Positions 1 to 10,457 of a DNA stretch of 41,142 bases are shown piece by piece (position 1 is the stretch's first letter; every line of letters begins with the position of its first letter). The position numbers and the translations under genes are program-made. This stretch comes from Paracoccaceae bacterium (lineage in GTDB: Bacteria > Pseudomonadota > Alphaproteobacteria > Rhodobacterales > Rhodobacteraceae), in NCBI GenBank assembly GCA_002699695.2, contig PACC02000084.1, positions 1-41,142 of the forward strand. Direction: 5' to 3'. The notes under the pieces are model-generated. The model searched no databases and was not told the origin of the DNA. It saw only the letters and a program-made list of their open reading frames with translations.

Positions 1-1
1 A

Positions 2-481
2 GCAAAGATTTTGTTAGGAGATTTTCAATTTCTGGAGAATGATTTAAAGGATTATAATTTTGACCACATCTTCTTTAATCCACCCTATTACTCTGAGCGT
101 ACATATAAAAAATCTGGGAATAGTGCTCTTGAGTTAGCAAATGTAGAAAAACCTGGAATGCTCGAAAAAATGTTGAGATTCTCTCTCAAGCGTTGCAAGC
201 CATATGGGTATATCACTTTAATTAATCGGCCGGCGAGGTTAGGTGCAATTTTGTCAGTACTTGAGAAGGGTGCGGGAGATATCAAGATTTTACCAATCTT
301 AAGTTCAGGCAGAAACGCTGCCTTTAGAATGATTGTTCGAGCTAAAAAATCGGCTAAAGGTGAAACAAAATTATTAGAGGGACTAAATTTGTTTCAACCC
401 AATTTGGAGGAGAAAGAAAGCAGAAAATATACACCACGGGTGATTGAAATTTTAGAACAGGGCGGACCTTTAAACTTTTGA
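2..481 (+). CDS. tRNA1(Val) (adenine(37)-N6)-methyltransferase-like, C-terminal part, truncated by the window edge
   Basis: Frame open from the window start; NPPYY catalytic motif (FNPPYYSERTYKKSGNSAL) and a TrmN6/YfiC-like C-terminal half. The TTG at 11 is unlikely to be the true start. Confidence 0.75.
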   Translation, partial: AKILLGDFQFLENDLKDYNFDHIFFNPPYYSERTYKKSGNSALELANVEKPGMLEKMLRFSLKRCKPYGYITLINRPARLGAILSVLEKGAGDIKILPILSSGRNAAFRMIVRAKKSAKGETKLLEGLNLFQPNLEEKESRKYTPRVIEILEQGGPLNF

Positions 482-565
482 AAATTTTAATTGCATGCGA
501 GTAAATTTAGGTTAATACTTGTGTTAAGGAGTTTAGGGGGCAAATCATTGATTTGGGAGGTTCCA

Positions 566-736
566 ATGACTTTGGAAACATATGTAAGTGGGTTACGGAA
601 AAAACATGCTAAGTTGAGTTCATTAGTAGATCGCGAGCAAAAGAGACCGGCCCCGAATTTTGTTACTCTTACTGACCTAAAAAAGCAAAAATTGCATCTT
701 AAGCAGGAAATTTCTAAAGCTTTAGAAATTAAGTGA
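566..736 (+). CDS. YdcH/DUF465 family small protein
   Basis: MTLETYVSGLRKKHAKLSSLVDREQKRPAPNFVTLTDLKKQKLHLKQEI resembles DUF465 (helical, LKKQKLxLKxEI). The in-frame ATG at 566 is a better start than the ORF-track start at 491. Confidence 0.7.
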   Translation: MTLETYVSGLRKKHAKLSSLVDREQKRPAPNFVTLTDLKKQKLHLKQEISKALEIK

Positions 737-791
737 AGAAGCGTAATTTTTTAGGGAACAAAGAGGTTATTTAGCTGAGGTAGTTCTCGGG

Positions 792-1511
792 CTATAGTAT
801 ATCAATTGCTTCCAAAAGTGATTTAAAAACTTTTAGGTTGTCTGGGGGATTTTTCAAGCTTAGTAAACCTTTTTCACCCACTGATTGCGGAATAGTTACA
901 CCAATTCTCCTTGTAATCAAATCTCTAAGTAGATCACCAGAAAATTCTGGATGACTTTGTAGAGAGATGGCATTAGGTTTATTCTTATCTCCATATGCTA
1001 AAATTGAATGGGGGCAAAACTGTGAACCATAAACTGAGATTGAGTCTGTTGGTGCAATTATTACTTGATCTTGGTGCATAGCATATCCAGTATAAAAATG
1101 ACCAAGCCGTTCTGACAATCTTGTACCGGATAGGCGCTTATATTCATGAACCCCAACTCCCCACCCTTTGGGAGATTTCTCAACCTTGCCTCCCATAGCT
1201 TCCGCTAATATCTGATGCCCAAAGCATATACCTAATAAGGGTACTTTTTGTGCGACAATCTGTTTAATGAAATTTCTTAGATCTGATATCCATGCTAAGT
1301 CATCATATACGCCACAAGAAGAACCAGTGATCAACCATAAATCTGCTTCTCTGGAATTTGTGGGAATTGGAAAGCTAGTAACGTCATAGATTTTAATTTC
1401 ATGCACAATAACCAGCTGTTTAAATAAATTGGAGAAGATAGACGTATAGTTTCCGTATTTTTTTTCTAAAGTGTCAGGAAGCTTACCAGTTTCTAAGATA
1501 TTGATATTCAC
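792..1511 (-). CDS. type 1 glutamine amidotransferase (GMP synthase amidotransferase-like)
   Basis: GICFGHQ nucleophile motif and SHPEF (His/Glu). Confidence 0.85.
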   Translation of the reverse strand: MNINILETGKLPDTLEKKYGNYTSIFSNLFKQLVIVHEIKIYDVTSFPIPTNSREADLWLITGSSCGVYDDLAWISDLRNFIKQIVAQKVPLLGICFGHQILAEAMGGKVEKSPKGWGVGVHEYKRLSGTRLSERLGHFYTGYAMHQDQVIIAPTDSISVYGSQFCPHSILAYGDKNKPNAISLQSHPEFSGDLLRDLITRRIGVTIPQSVGEKGLLSLKNPPDNLKVFKSLLEAIDIL

Positions 1512-1557
1512 TTTTGATCCTTAAGTGGTCGCCTTAAACGTTAATTAAAGAGAAAAT

Positions 1558-2121
1558 CTATTGAGTCAAGTTCGTAAAAAATTTAACTACATTGGGTTCA
1601 ACCCAATTAATTGGTCCTATCAAACGAGCTAGTTCATGCCCATCTGGTGAAATTAGGATAGAGGCAGGCAAGCCCAAAATACCCAATTGAATGGCTAAAT
1701 CACCCCTTGGATCTATGAAATTTTCAAGGTTAAAAAGCATATTTTCATTAAAAAACTCTGTAATCTTTTTTTGGCTATTTCTACCCGTCGCGATAGTAAT
1801 GATCTTAAGATGTTCAGCGTCAAATAGGGATTGTAATTTGTCGAGCGAGGGCATTTCATCTATACATGGTGCGCACCATGTAGCCCAAAAATTGACAAGG
1901 ATAAAATCGTGTTCTTTTTTCATTAAATCCAATTTGATTTTGTCCTCAGTTAGGACTAGAAGGTTTTTGATGAGGGGGGGATCTTTGTGGAAAGAAAATT
2001 TTTTTATCTCCCCTTTTACAAAATCTAAATTCAATGGAAAACTTTCACTGGCCTTAGTGAAAGAGGGATTTGCCAAGATGAAAATGTGAGCGTATACCAG
2101 AAGGAGAATTGCAAATCTCAT
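1558..2121 (-). CDS. TlpA-family thiol:disulfide reductase
   Basis: N-terminal signal/anchor; NFWATWCAPCIDEMPSL thioredoxin-like CxxC; divergent from argH. Confidence 0.85.
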   Translation of the reverse strand: MRFAILLLVYAHIFILANPSFTKASESFPLNLDFVKGEIKKFSFHKDPPLIKNLLVLTEDKIKLDLMKKEHDFILVNFWATWCAPCIDEMPSLDKLQSLFDAEHLKIITIATGRNSQKKITEFFNENMLFNLENFIDPRGDLAIQLGILGLPASILISPDGHELARLIGPINWVEPNVVKFFTNLTQ

Positions 2122-2161
2122 ATTACTAAGCCACTTTCAAAAATTTGATCTAGAGGTAATT

Positions 2162-3562
2162 ATGGCCAAAAAGTTGAAAAAAAAAATAAACTCAATGTGG
2201 GGAGGACGATTTTCTATAGAAACAAGTACTATCATGGAGCAAATTAACTCGTCAATAGCTATTGATCATCGTTTAGCTGAGCAAGATATAAAGGGTTCAA
2301 TCGCTCATGTGAAAATGCTTGAGAACCAGAAAATTATTCCAAAAAAGATTTCTGAGAAAATCCTCAAAGGATTGGAAATTGTGAGAGATGAAATCAAGAA
2401 TGGTGAACTTGAATTTGAGGTCAGGCTAGAAGATATCCACATGAATATTGAAAGCCGTCTTCATGACTTGATAGGTCCAGATGCAGGTTTTATTCATACC
2501 GCACGTTCCAGGAATGACCAAGTAGCTACAGATTTCAGAATGTGGGTAAGAGATAGTATAGATGCTATAACACCCAAAATCTCCAGTAATATGGATAATT
2601 TTTTAGAGTTAGCAGAGAAAAATCAGGAAACAATTATGCCTGGTTTTACTCATTTGCAGTCTGCTCAGCCAATTACTTTTGGGCACCATATGCTCGCATA
2701 TGTAGAAATGCTTTCCAGGGATAAAGAGCGATTTCTTGAGGCACGAAGACGATTAAACGAATGTCCGCTAGGTTCCGCAGCTTTGGCTGGCACCTCATTT
2801 CCCATTGACCGTGTTATGACTGCAGAAGATCTTGGTTTTGAGAAGCCTATGGCTAATAGTGTAGATGCGGTTTCGGACAGGGATTTTGCTTTAGATTTTG
2901 TTTCAGCAGCTTCCATTTGTGCAACGCACTTAAGCAGATTTGCTGAAGAACTAGTGATCTGGTCCAGTGAGCAGTTTGGATTTGTTCAGATTTCTGATAG
3001 TTTTTCTACTGGGTCATCAATCATGCCACAAAAAAGAAATCCAGATGCGGCAGAATTAATAAGGGCAAAGGTGGCCATAATTTCTGGAGCTCTTATTTCC
3101 TTGTTAACTATACTAAAAGGACTACCCCTAGCCTATTCTAAGGATTTACAGGAAGATAAGGAAATAGTTTTTAGAGTTAACGATAACTTGTGTTTGGTTC
3201 TAGACGCAATGGCTGAGATGCTTACTGAGATAACGGTAAACAAAAAGGTTCTTAGAAAATCAGCCGCGGCGAAGTTTATTACTGCCACAGATTTGGCAGA
3301 TCATCTGGTGTCGAATTATAACTATAACTTTCGTCAGTCACATCAAATTGTTGGGAAGTTAGTTCGAAAAGCGGAAGATTTAGATTGTGATCTTAATGAA
3401 TTAGACATAAATATTTTTAAGCAGATTGAGCCAAGTATAGATGAAAGTGTATTCGACGTGCTTAATGTAGATAATTCGGTCAAATCAAAGAATTCTTATG
3501 GTGGAACTTCCCCTACTGAGGTTGCGGCAAGAATTATAGAATGGCGAAAGAGGATAAAGTGA
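2162..3562 (+). CDS. argH: argininosuccinate lyase
   Basis: MWGGRF N-terminus, HTARSRNDQVATD, GSSIMPQKRNPD signature. Confidence 0.97.
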   Translation: MAKKLKKKINSMWGGRFSIETSTIMEQINSSIAIDHRLAEQDIKGSIAHVKMLENQKIIPKKISEKILKGLEIVRDEIKNGELEFEVRLEDIHMNIESRLHDLIGPDAGFIHTARSRNDQVATDFRMWVRDSIDAITPKISSNMDNFLELAEKNQETIMPGFTHLQSAQPITFGHHMLAYVEMLSRDKERFLEARRRLNECPLGSAALAGTSFPIDRVMTAEDLGFEKPMANSVDAVSDRDFALDFVSAASICATHLSRFAEELVIWSSEQFGFVQISDSFSTGSSIMPQKRNPDAAELIRAKVAIISGALISLLTILKGLPLAYSKDLQEDKEIVFRVNDNLCLVLDAMAEMLTEITVNKKVLRKSAAAKFITATDLADHLVSNYNYNFRQSHQIVGKLVRKAEDLDCDLNELDINIFKQIEPSIDESVFDVLNVDNSVKSKNSYGGTSPTEVAARIIEWRKRIK

Positions 3563-3672
3563 CAAAAAAGATTATTATTTTTGTTACATTGGGTTTCATG
3601 TTGTGTTGCTGTGGCGTAAAAGGTGATCCGAAAAAACCTCCAAGTAAATTATTTGAGGAGCAAATTGGTTAA
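3559..3672 (+). CDS. lptM: LptM-like small lipoprotein (LPS translocon maturation chaperone family)
   Basis: Absent from the ORF track. GTG start overlaps the argH stop (GTGA). Translation VTKKIIIFVTLGFMLCCCGVKGDPKKPPSKLFEEQIG*: signal peptide, lipobox cysteine, CGxKGDP motif, in the usual argH-lptM-lysA position. Confidence 0.8.
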   Translation: MTKKIIIFVTLGFMLCCCGVKGDPKKPPSKLFEEQIG

Positions 3673-3735
3673 AACTGATTTCTTACCTATTTTAAGGCCT
3701 CGTAAGATTAGAAAAATGTGTGAAGTTGAAAACAA

Positions 3736-5019
3736 ATGATAAAGAAGAAAAATAGCCACTTTGAATTCAGAAGAAATGTTCTGCACGCTGAGGAAATATC
3801 AATCCTAGAGTTGGCAAAATCGATCAAGACACCTTTTTATATTTATTCAGCAGGGGCACTAGAAGATAGTTACAATTCTTTAGTCTATAGTTTAAAGGAA
3901 TTAAACCATTCACTTTACTATTCGGTAAAATCAAATTCTAATGTTGCTGTCCTTAGGGTGCTGTCTCTTTTAGGAGCTGGCATGGATGTGGTGTCTGCTG
4001 GAGAATATTTGAGAGCACGTAAGGCTGGTGTACCCGGAGAAAAAATAGTTTTTTCAGGTGTAGGTAAAACGTGTGATGAAATGATATTAGCCCTGAAACA
4101 GGGCATAAGGCAATTCAATGTTGAGAGCATTCCAGAAATGTATCAACTTAATCTGGCTGCTTCGAAAGTTAATAAAGTGGCTCCTGTTTCTATAAGGGTT
4201 AATCCAGATGTTGATGCTCAGACACACAAGAAAATTATGACAGGTAAGGCAGAGAATAAATTTGGCATTCCAATAATACTAGCTGAGAAAGTATATGAGA
4301 TAGCGAAAAATCTGGAAAATATTTCAATTGTTGGGGTTGATTTGCATATAGGTAGCCAGATAACCGAGCTAGCACCATTCAAGGAGGCTTTTCAAAAGAT
4401 TGCAAAATTGATCGCTTCCCTTAGAAATCAAGACCACAATATCACAAGAGTGGACATTGGAGGAGGATTGGGAATTTCCTATTCTAGGGCCCATGAAGAT
4501 CCAATTTCTCCAGAAGATTTTTCTAGCATGTTGAAATCAATTTTTGGCGGGATGGATCTTGAAATTCAAATCGAACCAGGCCGTTACATTTCTGGTAATT
4601 CCGGTCTTTTGATTAGTTCGGTAATATATTTGAAGGAGGGCTCCAGCCACAATTTTCTTATTATAGATGCCGGCATGAACGATTTTATTAGACCTGCTTT
4701 GTACGAAGCTAATCACGATTTAATTCCAGTTGTTTCCGGTATGGATGAAGATCCTGAAATTGAAGTTGATGTAGTGGGGCCAATTTGTGAGAGCTCAGAT
4801 GTCTTTGCTAACAAGGCTGTTTTACCTAGAATGAGGGCGGGCGATCTTCTTGCTATTTATTCTGCGGGAGCTTACGGAGCTGTGATGGCCTCAGAATATA
4901 ATACCCGGCCTTTAGTGCCCGAATTGATAGTCAAGGGTAATATGTCTTCTATCATTAGATCCCGACCTAACCTCTTTGAGACAATTAATCGAGATCAGAT
5001 CCCATATTGGTTACGTTAG
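3736..5019 (+). CDS. lysA: diaminopimelate decarboxylase
   Basis: PLP lysine region YYSVKSNSN, HIGSQI, EPGRYISGNSG; downstream of argH-lptM. Confidence 0.96.
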   Translation: MIKKKNSHFEFRRNVLHAEEISILELAKSIKTPFYIYSAGALEDSYNSLVYSLKELNHSLYYSVKSNSNVAVLRVLSLLGAGMDVVSAGEYLRARKAGVPGEKIVFSGVGKTCDEMILALKQGIRQFNVESIPEMYQLNLAASKVNKVAPVSIRVNPDVDAQTHKKIMTGKAENKFGIPIILAEKVYEIAKNLENISIVGVDLHIGSQITELAPFKEAFQKIAKLIASLRNQDHNITRVDIGGGLGISYSRAHEDPISPEDFSSMLKSIFGGMDLEIQIEPGRYISGNSGLLISSVIYLKEGSSHNFLIIDAGMNDFIRPALYEANHDLIPVVSGMDEDPEIEVDVVGPICESSDVFANKAVLPRMRAGDLLAIYSAGAYGAVMASEYNTRPLVPELIVKGNMSSIIRSRPNLFETINRDQIPYWLR

Positions 5020-5022
5020 TCT

Positions 5023-5691
5023 TTATTGAGAAAAATAAATATAAATTGAATCTTTCAAAGCTAGTATATGATTTTTGATTTGTGTAATTAAAAGATCAGT
5101 AATTTGTAAAAAGTCTAGTAAAGGCTTTTGATATTTTATATCTAGTTGAGTTATAATATTTCTATTAGTAAACAGAATTAGACCCACTATGCAAATTATG
5201 CTAACTATTGTGAAACCCAAAAAAGTTCTATTAAACGTTTTTGGTTTGCGCTCTTCTTCTCCTTTTGTTGATGGGGAAAATTTTTCTGTAACTTTGTCTG
5301 GTCCTTTATGTTGTTTCCTAACTTTAGAATTTAGAGAAGTAATATTTTCTTTCCAGTGACGATTTTCTTGAATTTCTTCTATTGCTAAAGCGGCTAAAAA
5401 TTCCCGTTCTTCATCTCTGGTGAGAGGCTTTGTATTGTCCTGCCCCAACGATTTTTTTTCATAAATATTATTTCTCAGAGAATCCTTTATAGAATTTTGT
5501 CTAATCTTAATTTCACCAATGAAGTCGCTCATTTCTCTTATTTGCTCTGTTTTACCACTTTCGTATTGTGTCCAAATAGAGTCACATACAAAGCATTTAG
5601 TTTTTCTTCCATCACTGGAAAGTTCTTTCTTGTCAACACTGTATGTAGACTGACAATTGGGGCAAATGATTTTCATATCGTGCAATTTCAT
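5023..5691 (-). CDS. MJ0042-type zinc-ribbon domain protein with a transmembrane segment
   Basis: CPNCQSTYSVDKKELSSDGRKTKCFVCDSIW (two CxxC pairs), then a low-complexity linker and one TM helix (FLGFTIVSIICIVGLILF). Confidence 0.8.
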   Translation of the reverse strand: MKLHDMKIICPNCQSTYSVDKKELSSDGRKTKCFVCDSIWTQYESGKTEQIREMSDFIGEIKIRQNSIKDSLRNNIYEKKSLGQDNTKPLTRDEEREFLAALAIEEIQENRHWKENITSLNSKVRKQHKGPDKVTEKFSPSTKGEEERKPKTFNRTFLGFTIVSIICIVGLILFTNRNIITQLDIKYQKPLLDFLQITDLLITQIKNHILALKDSIYIYFSQ

Positions 5692-5883
5692 TTTCTCAGT
5701 ATTTTTTATGTATTAGTATGCTAGTGTATTCGTGCCAATTCTAATATTAAATGTTCTTTGCAAAAATAGCATTTTAGCTTCATTTTGTAGATTATACTTA
5801 TAGTCTTTTAAGAAGGTTGCTTTTAACATCTCAATATATCATCTTGTCATTCAATTATGAAGTAAATGTAGGTTTTCCTAGGA

Positions 5884-6621
5884 ATGAATGTTCTAATCTG
5901 TTACATGCGTGGATTTATAGCGGAGATATTAATTTACTGTACCATGCTCATTTTAGGAACAATAGGATTACCTTTTTCCTTAATTTCTAAAGATTGGGCG
6001 TATGGTTTTATACGATTATATTGTCGCACATGTTTTTTGATTTTACGCATTTTAAATAATATCCGTATAGAGTGTCGCGGGGAAATACCTCAGGGTAAGG
6101 TCTTAGTTTGTTCGAAACATATGTCATTTTTAGATATCTTAATGCTGGCTTACTATCTACCAAGAGTCAGTTTTGTGATGAAAAAGGAGATCCTTTTTTT
6201 GCCTATTATAGGGCTCTATGGTTTGCGTATCGGCTGTGTCCCGGTTGCCCGAGGCACAGGATCAAAGGCGTTGAATAGTATGATTAGAGATTATAGTGAT
6301 TTTGATAAAAAGAATGAAACACAGCAAATAGTGATTTACCCTCAGGGAACCCGAGTACAACCAAAGGAAATTAAGAAATATAAGATCGGCGCGGGCGTTC
6401 TTTATGAAAGACTTAGATTGCCGTGTCATTTAGTTGGTACCAATAGTGGAAAAATTTGGCCTAAAGGTAGCTTTAAGAAAAGTTCAGGCACAGCAGTGAT
6501 AGAATTCTTTAGTGTTTTGCAGGCAGGTATTCCTTTAAATGAATTTATGGTCAAGATGGAAACAGATATTGAAAAATGTTCTAACATGCTTATGGAAGAA
6601 GAAGAAAGCAGGGAAAAATGA
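5884..6621 (+). CDS. plsC: 1-acyl-sn-glycerol-3-phosphate acyltransferase
   Basis: CSKHMSFLDILML (H-x4-D), CVPVARGTGSKAL and YPQGTR motifs. The exact start is uncertain (5884 or 5908). Confidence 0.88.
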   Translation: MNVLICYMRGFIAEILIYCTMLILGTIGLPFSLISKDWAYGFIRLYCRTCFLILRILNNIRIECRGEIPQGKVLVCSKHMSFLDILMLAYYLPRVSFVMKKEILFLPIIGLYGLRIGCVPVARGTGSKALNSMIRDYSDFDKKNETQQIVIYPQGTRVQPKEIKKYKIGAGVLYERLRLPCHLVGTNSGKIWPKGSFKKSSGTAVIEFFSVLQAGIPLNEFMVKMETDIEKCSNMLMEEEESREK

Positions 6622-6623
6622 AA

Positions 6624-7580
6624 TTACAATCTTAGTTTCCCAATGCTGAGAAATTTATTTCTTCTATCTTCCAAAATAGCTTCAGGGCTTTGCTTGTGAT
6701 ATTTCTTTAGAGATCTTTCTATCGCTTTTCCAACCCTAGGTATTATTTCATCGATGTTTCTGTGAGCACCGCCTATTGGTTCAGAGATTATTTCATCAAT
6801 CACACCCAATTTGGAAAGATCTGTTGCAGTCAGTCGCAGGGCTTCAGCAGCTTCACGCATCTTATCTGAATTTTTCCAAAGAATAGAAGCACAACCTTCT
6901 GGTGAGATAACTGAATAAATTGAATGCTCAAGCATAATCACTTTATTTGAGGATGCTAGGGCTACTGCACCACCAGACCCACCTTCACCAATTATGACAG
7001 AAATGAGAGGAACCTTAATTTGTAAACATTTTTCTATAGAACTGGCTATGGCTTCCGCTTGACCTCTTTCTTCAGCACCTTTGCCTGGGTAAGCTCCTGG
7101 TGTATCAATCAATGTTATTACAGGCAAACTAAATCGATCAGCTATTTCCATTAGTCTAGTTGCCTTCCTATATCCTTCGGGTCTAGCCATTCCAAAGTTG
7201 TGCTCGATTCGAGATTTTGTATCATTGCCTTTTTCGTGGCCGATCACTACTAATGGTAGATCGTTCAATCTTGCCAAGCCACCTATAATCGCCTTATCCT
7301 CAGAGAATTTCCTGTCACCAGAAAGAGGAATGAATTCAGACATTAATCTTTCAATATATTTTGAAGCATGGGGTCTTTCCGGGTGTCGTGCAATTTGGCA
7401 TTTGTGCCATGGGGTAAGTTCGTTATAGAGTTCTTTCAGTAAGTTAGAGGCTTTTTTTTCTAGTTTTTCGGCTTCTCTATTATCTGTAGGATTTCCACTC
7501 AAAGAATTCCCTGATCTTAACTCGGCAGCCTTGCCTTCAAGTGTCGCCAACTCTTTTTCGAATTCCAGATAGTGCTGCAT
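6624..7580 (-). CDS. accA: acetyl-CoA carboxylase carboxyltransferase subunit alpha
   Basis: [62 protein letters not shown]. Confidence 0.97.
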   Translation of the reverse strand: MQHYLEFEKELATLEGKAAELRSGNSLSGNPTDNREAEKLEKKASNLLKELYNELTPWHKCQIARHPERPHASKYIERLMSEFIPLSGDRKFSEDKAIIGGLARLNDLPLVVIGHEKGNDTKSRIEHNFGMARPEGYRKATRLMEIADRFSLPVITLIDTPGAYPGKGAEERGQAEAIASSIEKCLQIKVPLISVIIGEGGSGGAVALASSNKVIMLEHSIYSVISPEGCASILWKNSDKMREAAEALRLTATDLSKLGVIDEIISEPIGGAHRNIDEIIPRVGKAIERSLKKYHKQSPEAILEDRRNKFLSIGKLRL

Positions 7581-7757
7581 GGGGTTCCCGCCTCAAACTT
7601 TTCTTGTTTTCTTTCTAAAATTATTTTGACTATAAAGTAAAAATATCAAATATTCTGAGGAAATCTTTTTGAAAAATTTATTTTTTGCAGATTACAGCAT
7701 GTTATTTATAATCTATCAAGCTGGATCTCAAATCTATTTTCTTATTCTTTATTAATT

Positions 7758-8927
7758 TTAATTTTCAAAAATTGATCTTATACGTTCGCCGGCTTCCTTA
7801 ACAATCTCTTTTGATGTGGCTAGGTTAAACCTTACAAATTTGTTACCGCCTAATCCAAAAGAAGATCCAGGATTTGCGATGATTTTTGCATCTGATACGA
7901 GTTTTTTCATAATACTACTTTCATCCTGCCCTAGTTTTGAGAAATCAACCCATGCGAGGTAAGTTGCTTCTAATCTAATGGATCTTACCAATGGTATACT
8001 ATTTATCTCATGATCAAAGATATTACGATTTTCGTCAATATATTCCATCAAACTTTTGAGCCAATTTTGACCCTCCTGCATTGCTCGCTCTCCCATTATC
8101 ATGCCAAACCTATTTGGACTTTCTCCAGTAGCCATATTTGCTTTGGAAAATTGGATACCAAGTTTAATATTTGGGATAATTACATTTCCCATCAGACCTC
8201 CTGCAATGTTAAAGGTTTTTGTGGTAGAAGTCATTAGGATGAAGTTATCAAATAAGCCCTCTGCTGCTAATGGAAAAGTTACATGCTTATTTTTGGGGAA
8301 AACCAGGTCATTATGGATTTCGTCTATGATCAATAGTAGGTTATGTCTTTTACAGAAATAGGCTAACTCTCGCTGTACTTCTAAGCTCCAAATTCTTCCT
8401 CCAGGATTATGGGGGGAACAAAAGATAATCATTTTTTCCTGCCCTGTTAGCATTCCTTCTAAACGACCTAAATCTAGATAGTATTTGCCTTTGCACAGGT
8501 CCATTCGACATTCAATGGGATTCCGATCATTAGCCTGGATAATTTTCTTGAATGAATGATATACGGGAGAAAACAAAATAATGCCATCTCCCTTACTAGT
8601 GTAAGCTCGCAAGGCTGTGCCTATTGCTGCAACCAAACCATGAGCTGTATGTATCCATTCTGATTTAGGTTCCCAGGAATGCATCTTTTTCATCCAATTC
8701 TTTAAAGCAGCTTTATAATTATTTTTTCCACCATAATAACCAAAGAAACCTTGCTGTATCTCATTTGTTAATTCATCTAAAACTACAGATGGGGGTTTGA
8801 ATGACATATCGGCAACGCCCATTGAAATGACGTCGTCTGTGTTTTGTAAACCTGTGGCCTTGATGGCATCAGCTTTTAAGGATCTTTCTGGAATATGTGC
8901 TAGTGTCTTTTCAATATCAAAAGCCAA
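7758..8927 (-). CDS. MalY/PatB-type PLP-dependent aminotransferase / cystathionine beta-lyase
   Basis: FCSPHNPGGRIW, IIDEIHNDLVF, STTKTFNIAGG (PLP lysine); MalY/PatB-like N-terminus. Confidence 0.85.
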   Translation of the reverse strand: MAFDIEKTLAHIPERSLKADAIKATGLQNTDDVISMGVADMSFKPPSVVLDELTNEIQQGFFGYYGGKNNYKAALKNWMKKMHSWEPKSEWIHTAHGLVAAIGTALRAYTSKGDGIILFSPVYHSFKKIIQANDRNPIECRMDLCKGKYYLDLGRLEGMLTGQEKMIIFCSPHNPGGRIWSLEVQRELAYFCKRHNLLLIIDEIHNDLVFPKNKHVTFPLAAEGLFDNFILMTSTTKTFNIAGGLMGNVIIPNIKLGIQFSKANMATGESPNRFGMIMGERAMQEGQNWLKSLMEYIDENRNIFDHEINSIPLVRSIRLEATYLAWVDFSKLGQDESSIMKKLVSDAKIIANPGSSFGLGGNKFVRFNLATSKEIVKEAGERIRSIFEN

Positions 8928-8995
8928 TTAATATACCTCCAAAAAATTATTAACTATTCCTTGCCTCAGAGTTTTTATTAATCTAATTGAAGCAT

Positions 8996-9514
8996 ATGGT
9001 TCAGTTAAGCATAATAATACACCCAGATCCACGTCTGAAAAAGGTTTCTACTCCGATAGTTAAAATCACTGACAGAATCAGACAACTCTCTTTCGACATG
9101 CTTGAAACAATGTACCAAGCTTCGGGAGTAGGGCTTGCAGCTCCGCAAGTAGGCATCACAGAAAGGCTTGTCGTAATGGATTGCTCAAATGAAGGTGAGA
9201 AAAAGGATGTCATTTTAATTAACCCTAAAATAGTCTGGTCTTCTGAAGATAAGGAATCTTTTGAGGAAGGTTGTTTGTCCATTCCGGATATTAGAGAGAA
9301 CATTACACGACCTAAGTCAGTAATTGTTAAGTTTACTGGGCTTGATAATGAGCACAGGGAAGAAGTTTTTGAAGACCTTTGGGCAATATGTATACAACAT
9401 GAAATTGATCACCTTGATGGCAAGCTCTTTATTGACTATTTGGGACCAATGAAGCGTTCTCTAATCACCAGAAAAATGAAAAAGCTTAAAAAAGATCTGA
9501 GTAGAAAACTATAA
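8996..9514 (+). CDS. def: peptide deformylase
   Basis: GVGLAAPQVG, EGCLSIPDI, QHEIDHLDGKLFIDYL. ATG at 8996 preferred over TTG at 8987. Confidence 0.96.
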   Translation: MVQLSIIIHPDPRLKKVSTPIVKITDRIRQLSFDMLETMYQASGVGLAAPQVGITERLVVMDCSNEGEKKDVILINPKIVWSSEDKESFEEGCLSIPDIRENITRPKSVIVKFTGLDNEHREEVFEDLWAICIQHEIDHLDGKLFIDYLGPMKRSLITRKMKKLKKDLSRKL

Positions 9515-9532
9515 GAGGAGGGATGTTCTAAA

Positions 9533-10453
9533 TTGCGTGTTGTACTATTTGCAAGCTCTGATTTTGCATTACCTTTATTACAGGATTTACATAATAGTTC
9601 TTTGCATGAACTAGTAGCGGTTTACACGCAACCACCAAGTGTATCAGGAAGGGGCTTACGATTGAAGTATGGATCAGTTGGGAAAAAAGCTCAAGAATTG
9701 TCAGTTAATCTTTTTTATCCTGAGAAAGTAAATGAGCCTAAACACTTAAGAGATTTTGCTGATTTAACAGCTGACATTGCTATAGTAGCGGCTTATGGAC
9801 AGATTTTGTCTGCTGAATTACTAAGTGCTCCAAGATTTGGATTCTTGAACTTGCATCCATCATTATTACCTAGGTGGAGGGGAGCAGCACCTATAGAAAG
9901 AGCTATAATGGCTGGAGATAATATTACGGGAGTTTGTACTATTCAGATGGTTGAAAAACTTGATTCTGGACCAATTCTAGCTCAGGAAACTGTAAAGATT
10001 GATTCGAGAGCTACAGCACAAACCTTATCAGTACTACTTAGTCAGATTGGAGCATCCCAAATTCTTTCAACGTTAGACAATATCTGTAAACTACCAGCTA
10101 TTCCTCAATCTGATATGGGAGTTACCTATGCACATAAAATAGGAAAAAAAGAAACTAGAATTGACTGGGAATTACCAGCTGAAGTTTTAGATAGATTAAT
10201 TAGAGGCATATCGCCTTCTCCTGGTGCATGGTGCACACTAAATGGAGTAAGGGTGAAAATTCTTGAAAGTAGAGTTTTTGATTCCCAAGGCCTCCCAGGT
10301 AGCCTGATAAAAATTAATGGAGAATCTAAATCTTTGAGAGTAGCGTGTGGAAAAGGAGCTATTTTAATTTCTTGTATTCAACGTGAGGGGAAAAACCCAG
10401 TAAGTGGAGAAGAATTTCTGCAAGGATTTAGAGAAGATATTAATTTTAGCTAA
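9533..10453 (+). CDS. fmt: methionyl-tRNA formyltransferase
   Basis: LNLHPSLLPRWRGAAPIERAI formyl-THF signature; TTG start; downstream of def. Confidence 0.95.
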   Translation: MRVVLFASSDFALPLLQDLHNSSLHELVAVYTQPPSVSGRGLRLKYGSVGKKAQELSVNLFYPEKVNEPKHLRDFADLTADIAIVAAYGQILSAELLSAPRFGFLNLHPSLLPRWRGAAPIERAIMAGDNITGVCTIQMVEKLDSGPILAQETVKIDSRATAQTLSVLLSQIGASQILSTLDNICKLPAIPQSDMGVTYAHKIGKKETRIDWELPAEVLDRLIRGISPSPGAWCTLNGVRVKILESRVFDSQGLPGSLIKINGESKSLRVACGKGAILISCIQREGKNPVSGEEFLQGFREDINFS

Positions 10454-10457
10454 AGTT

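Noticed and set aside
1691-2089. 132-aa plus-strand ORF
   Set aside because: Lies antisense inside the well-supported TlpA-family gene; no recognisable domain.
7627-7660. TTGACT-17-AATATT promoter-like sequence on the plus strand
   Set aside because: Both flanking genes are on the minus strand, so it would drive nothing visible; expected by chance at this AT content.
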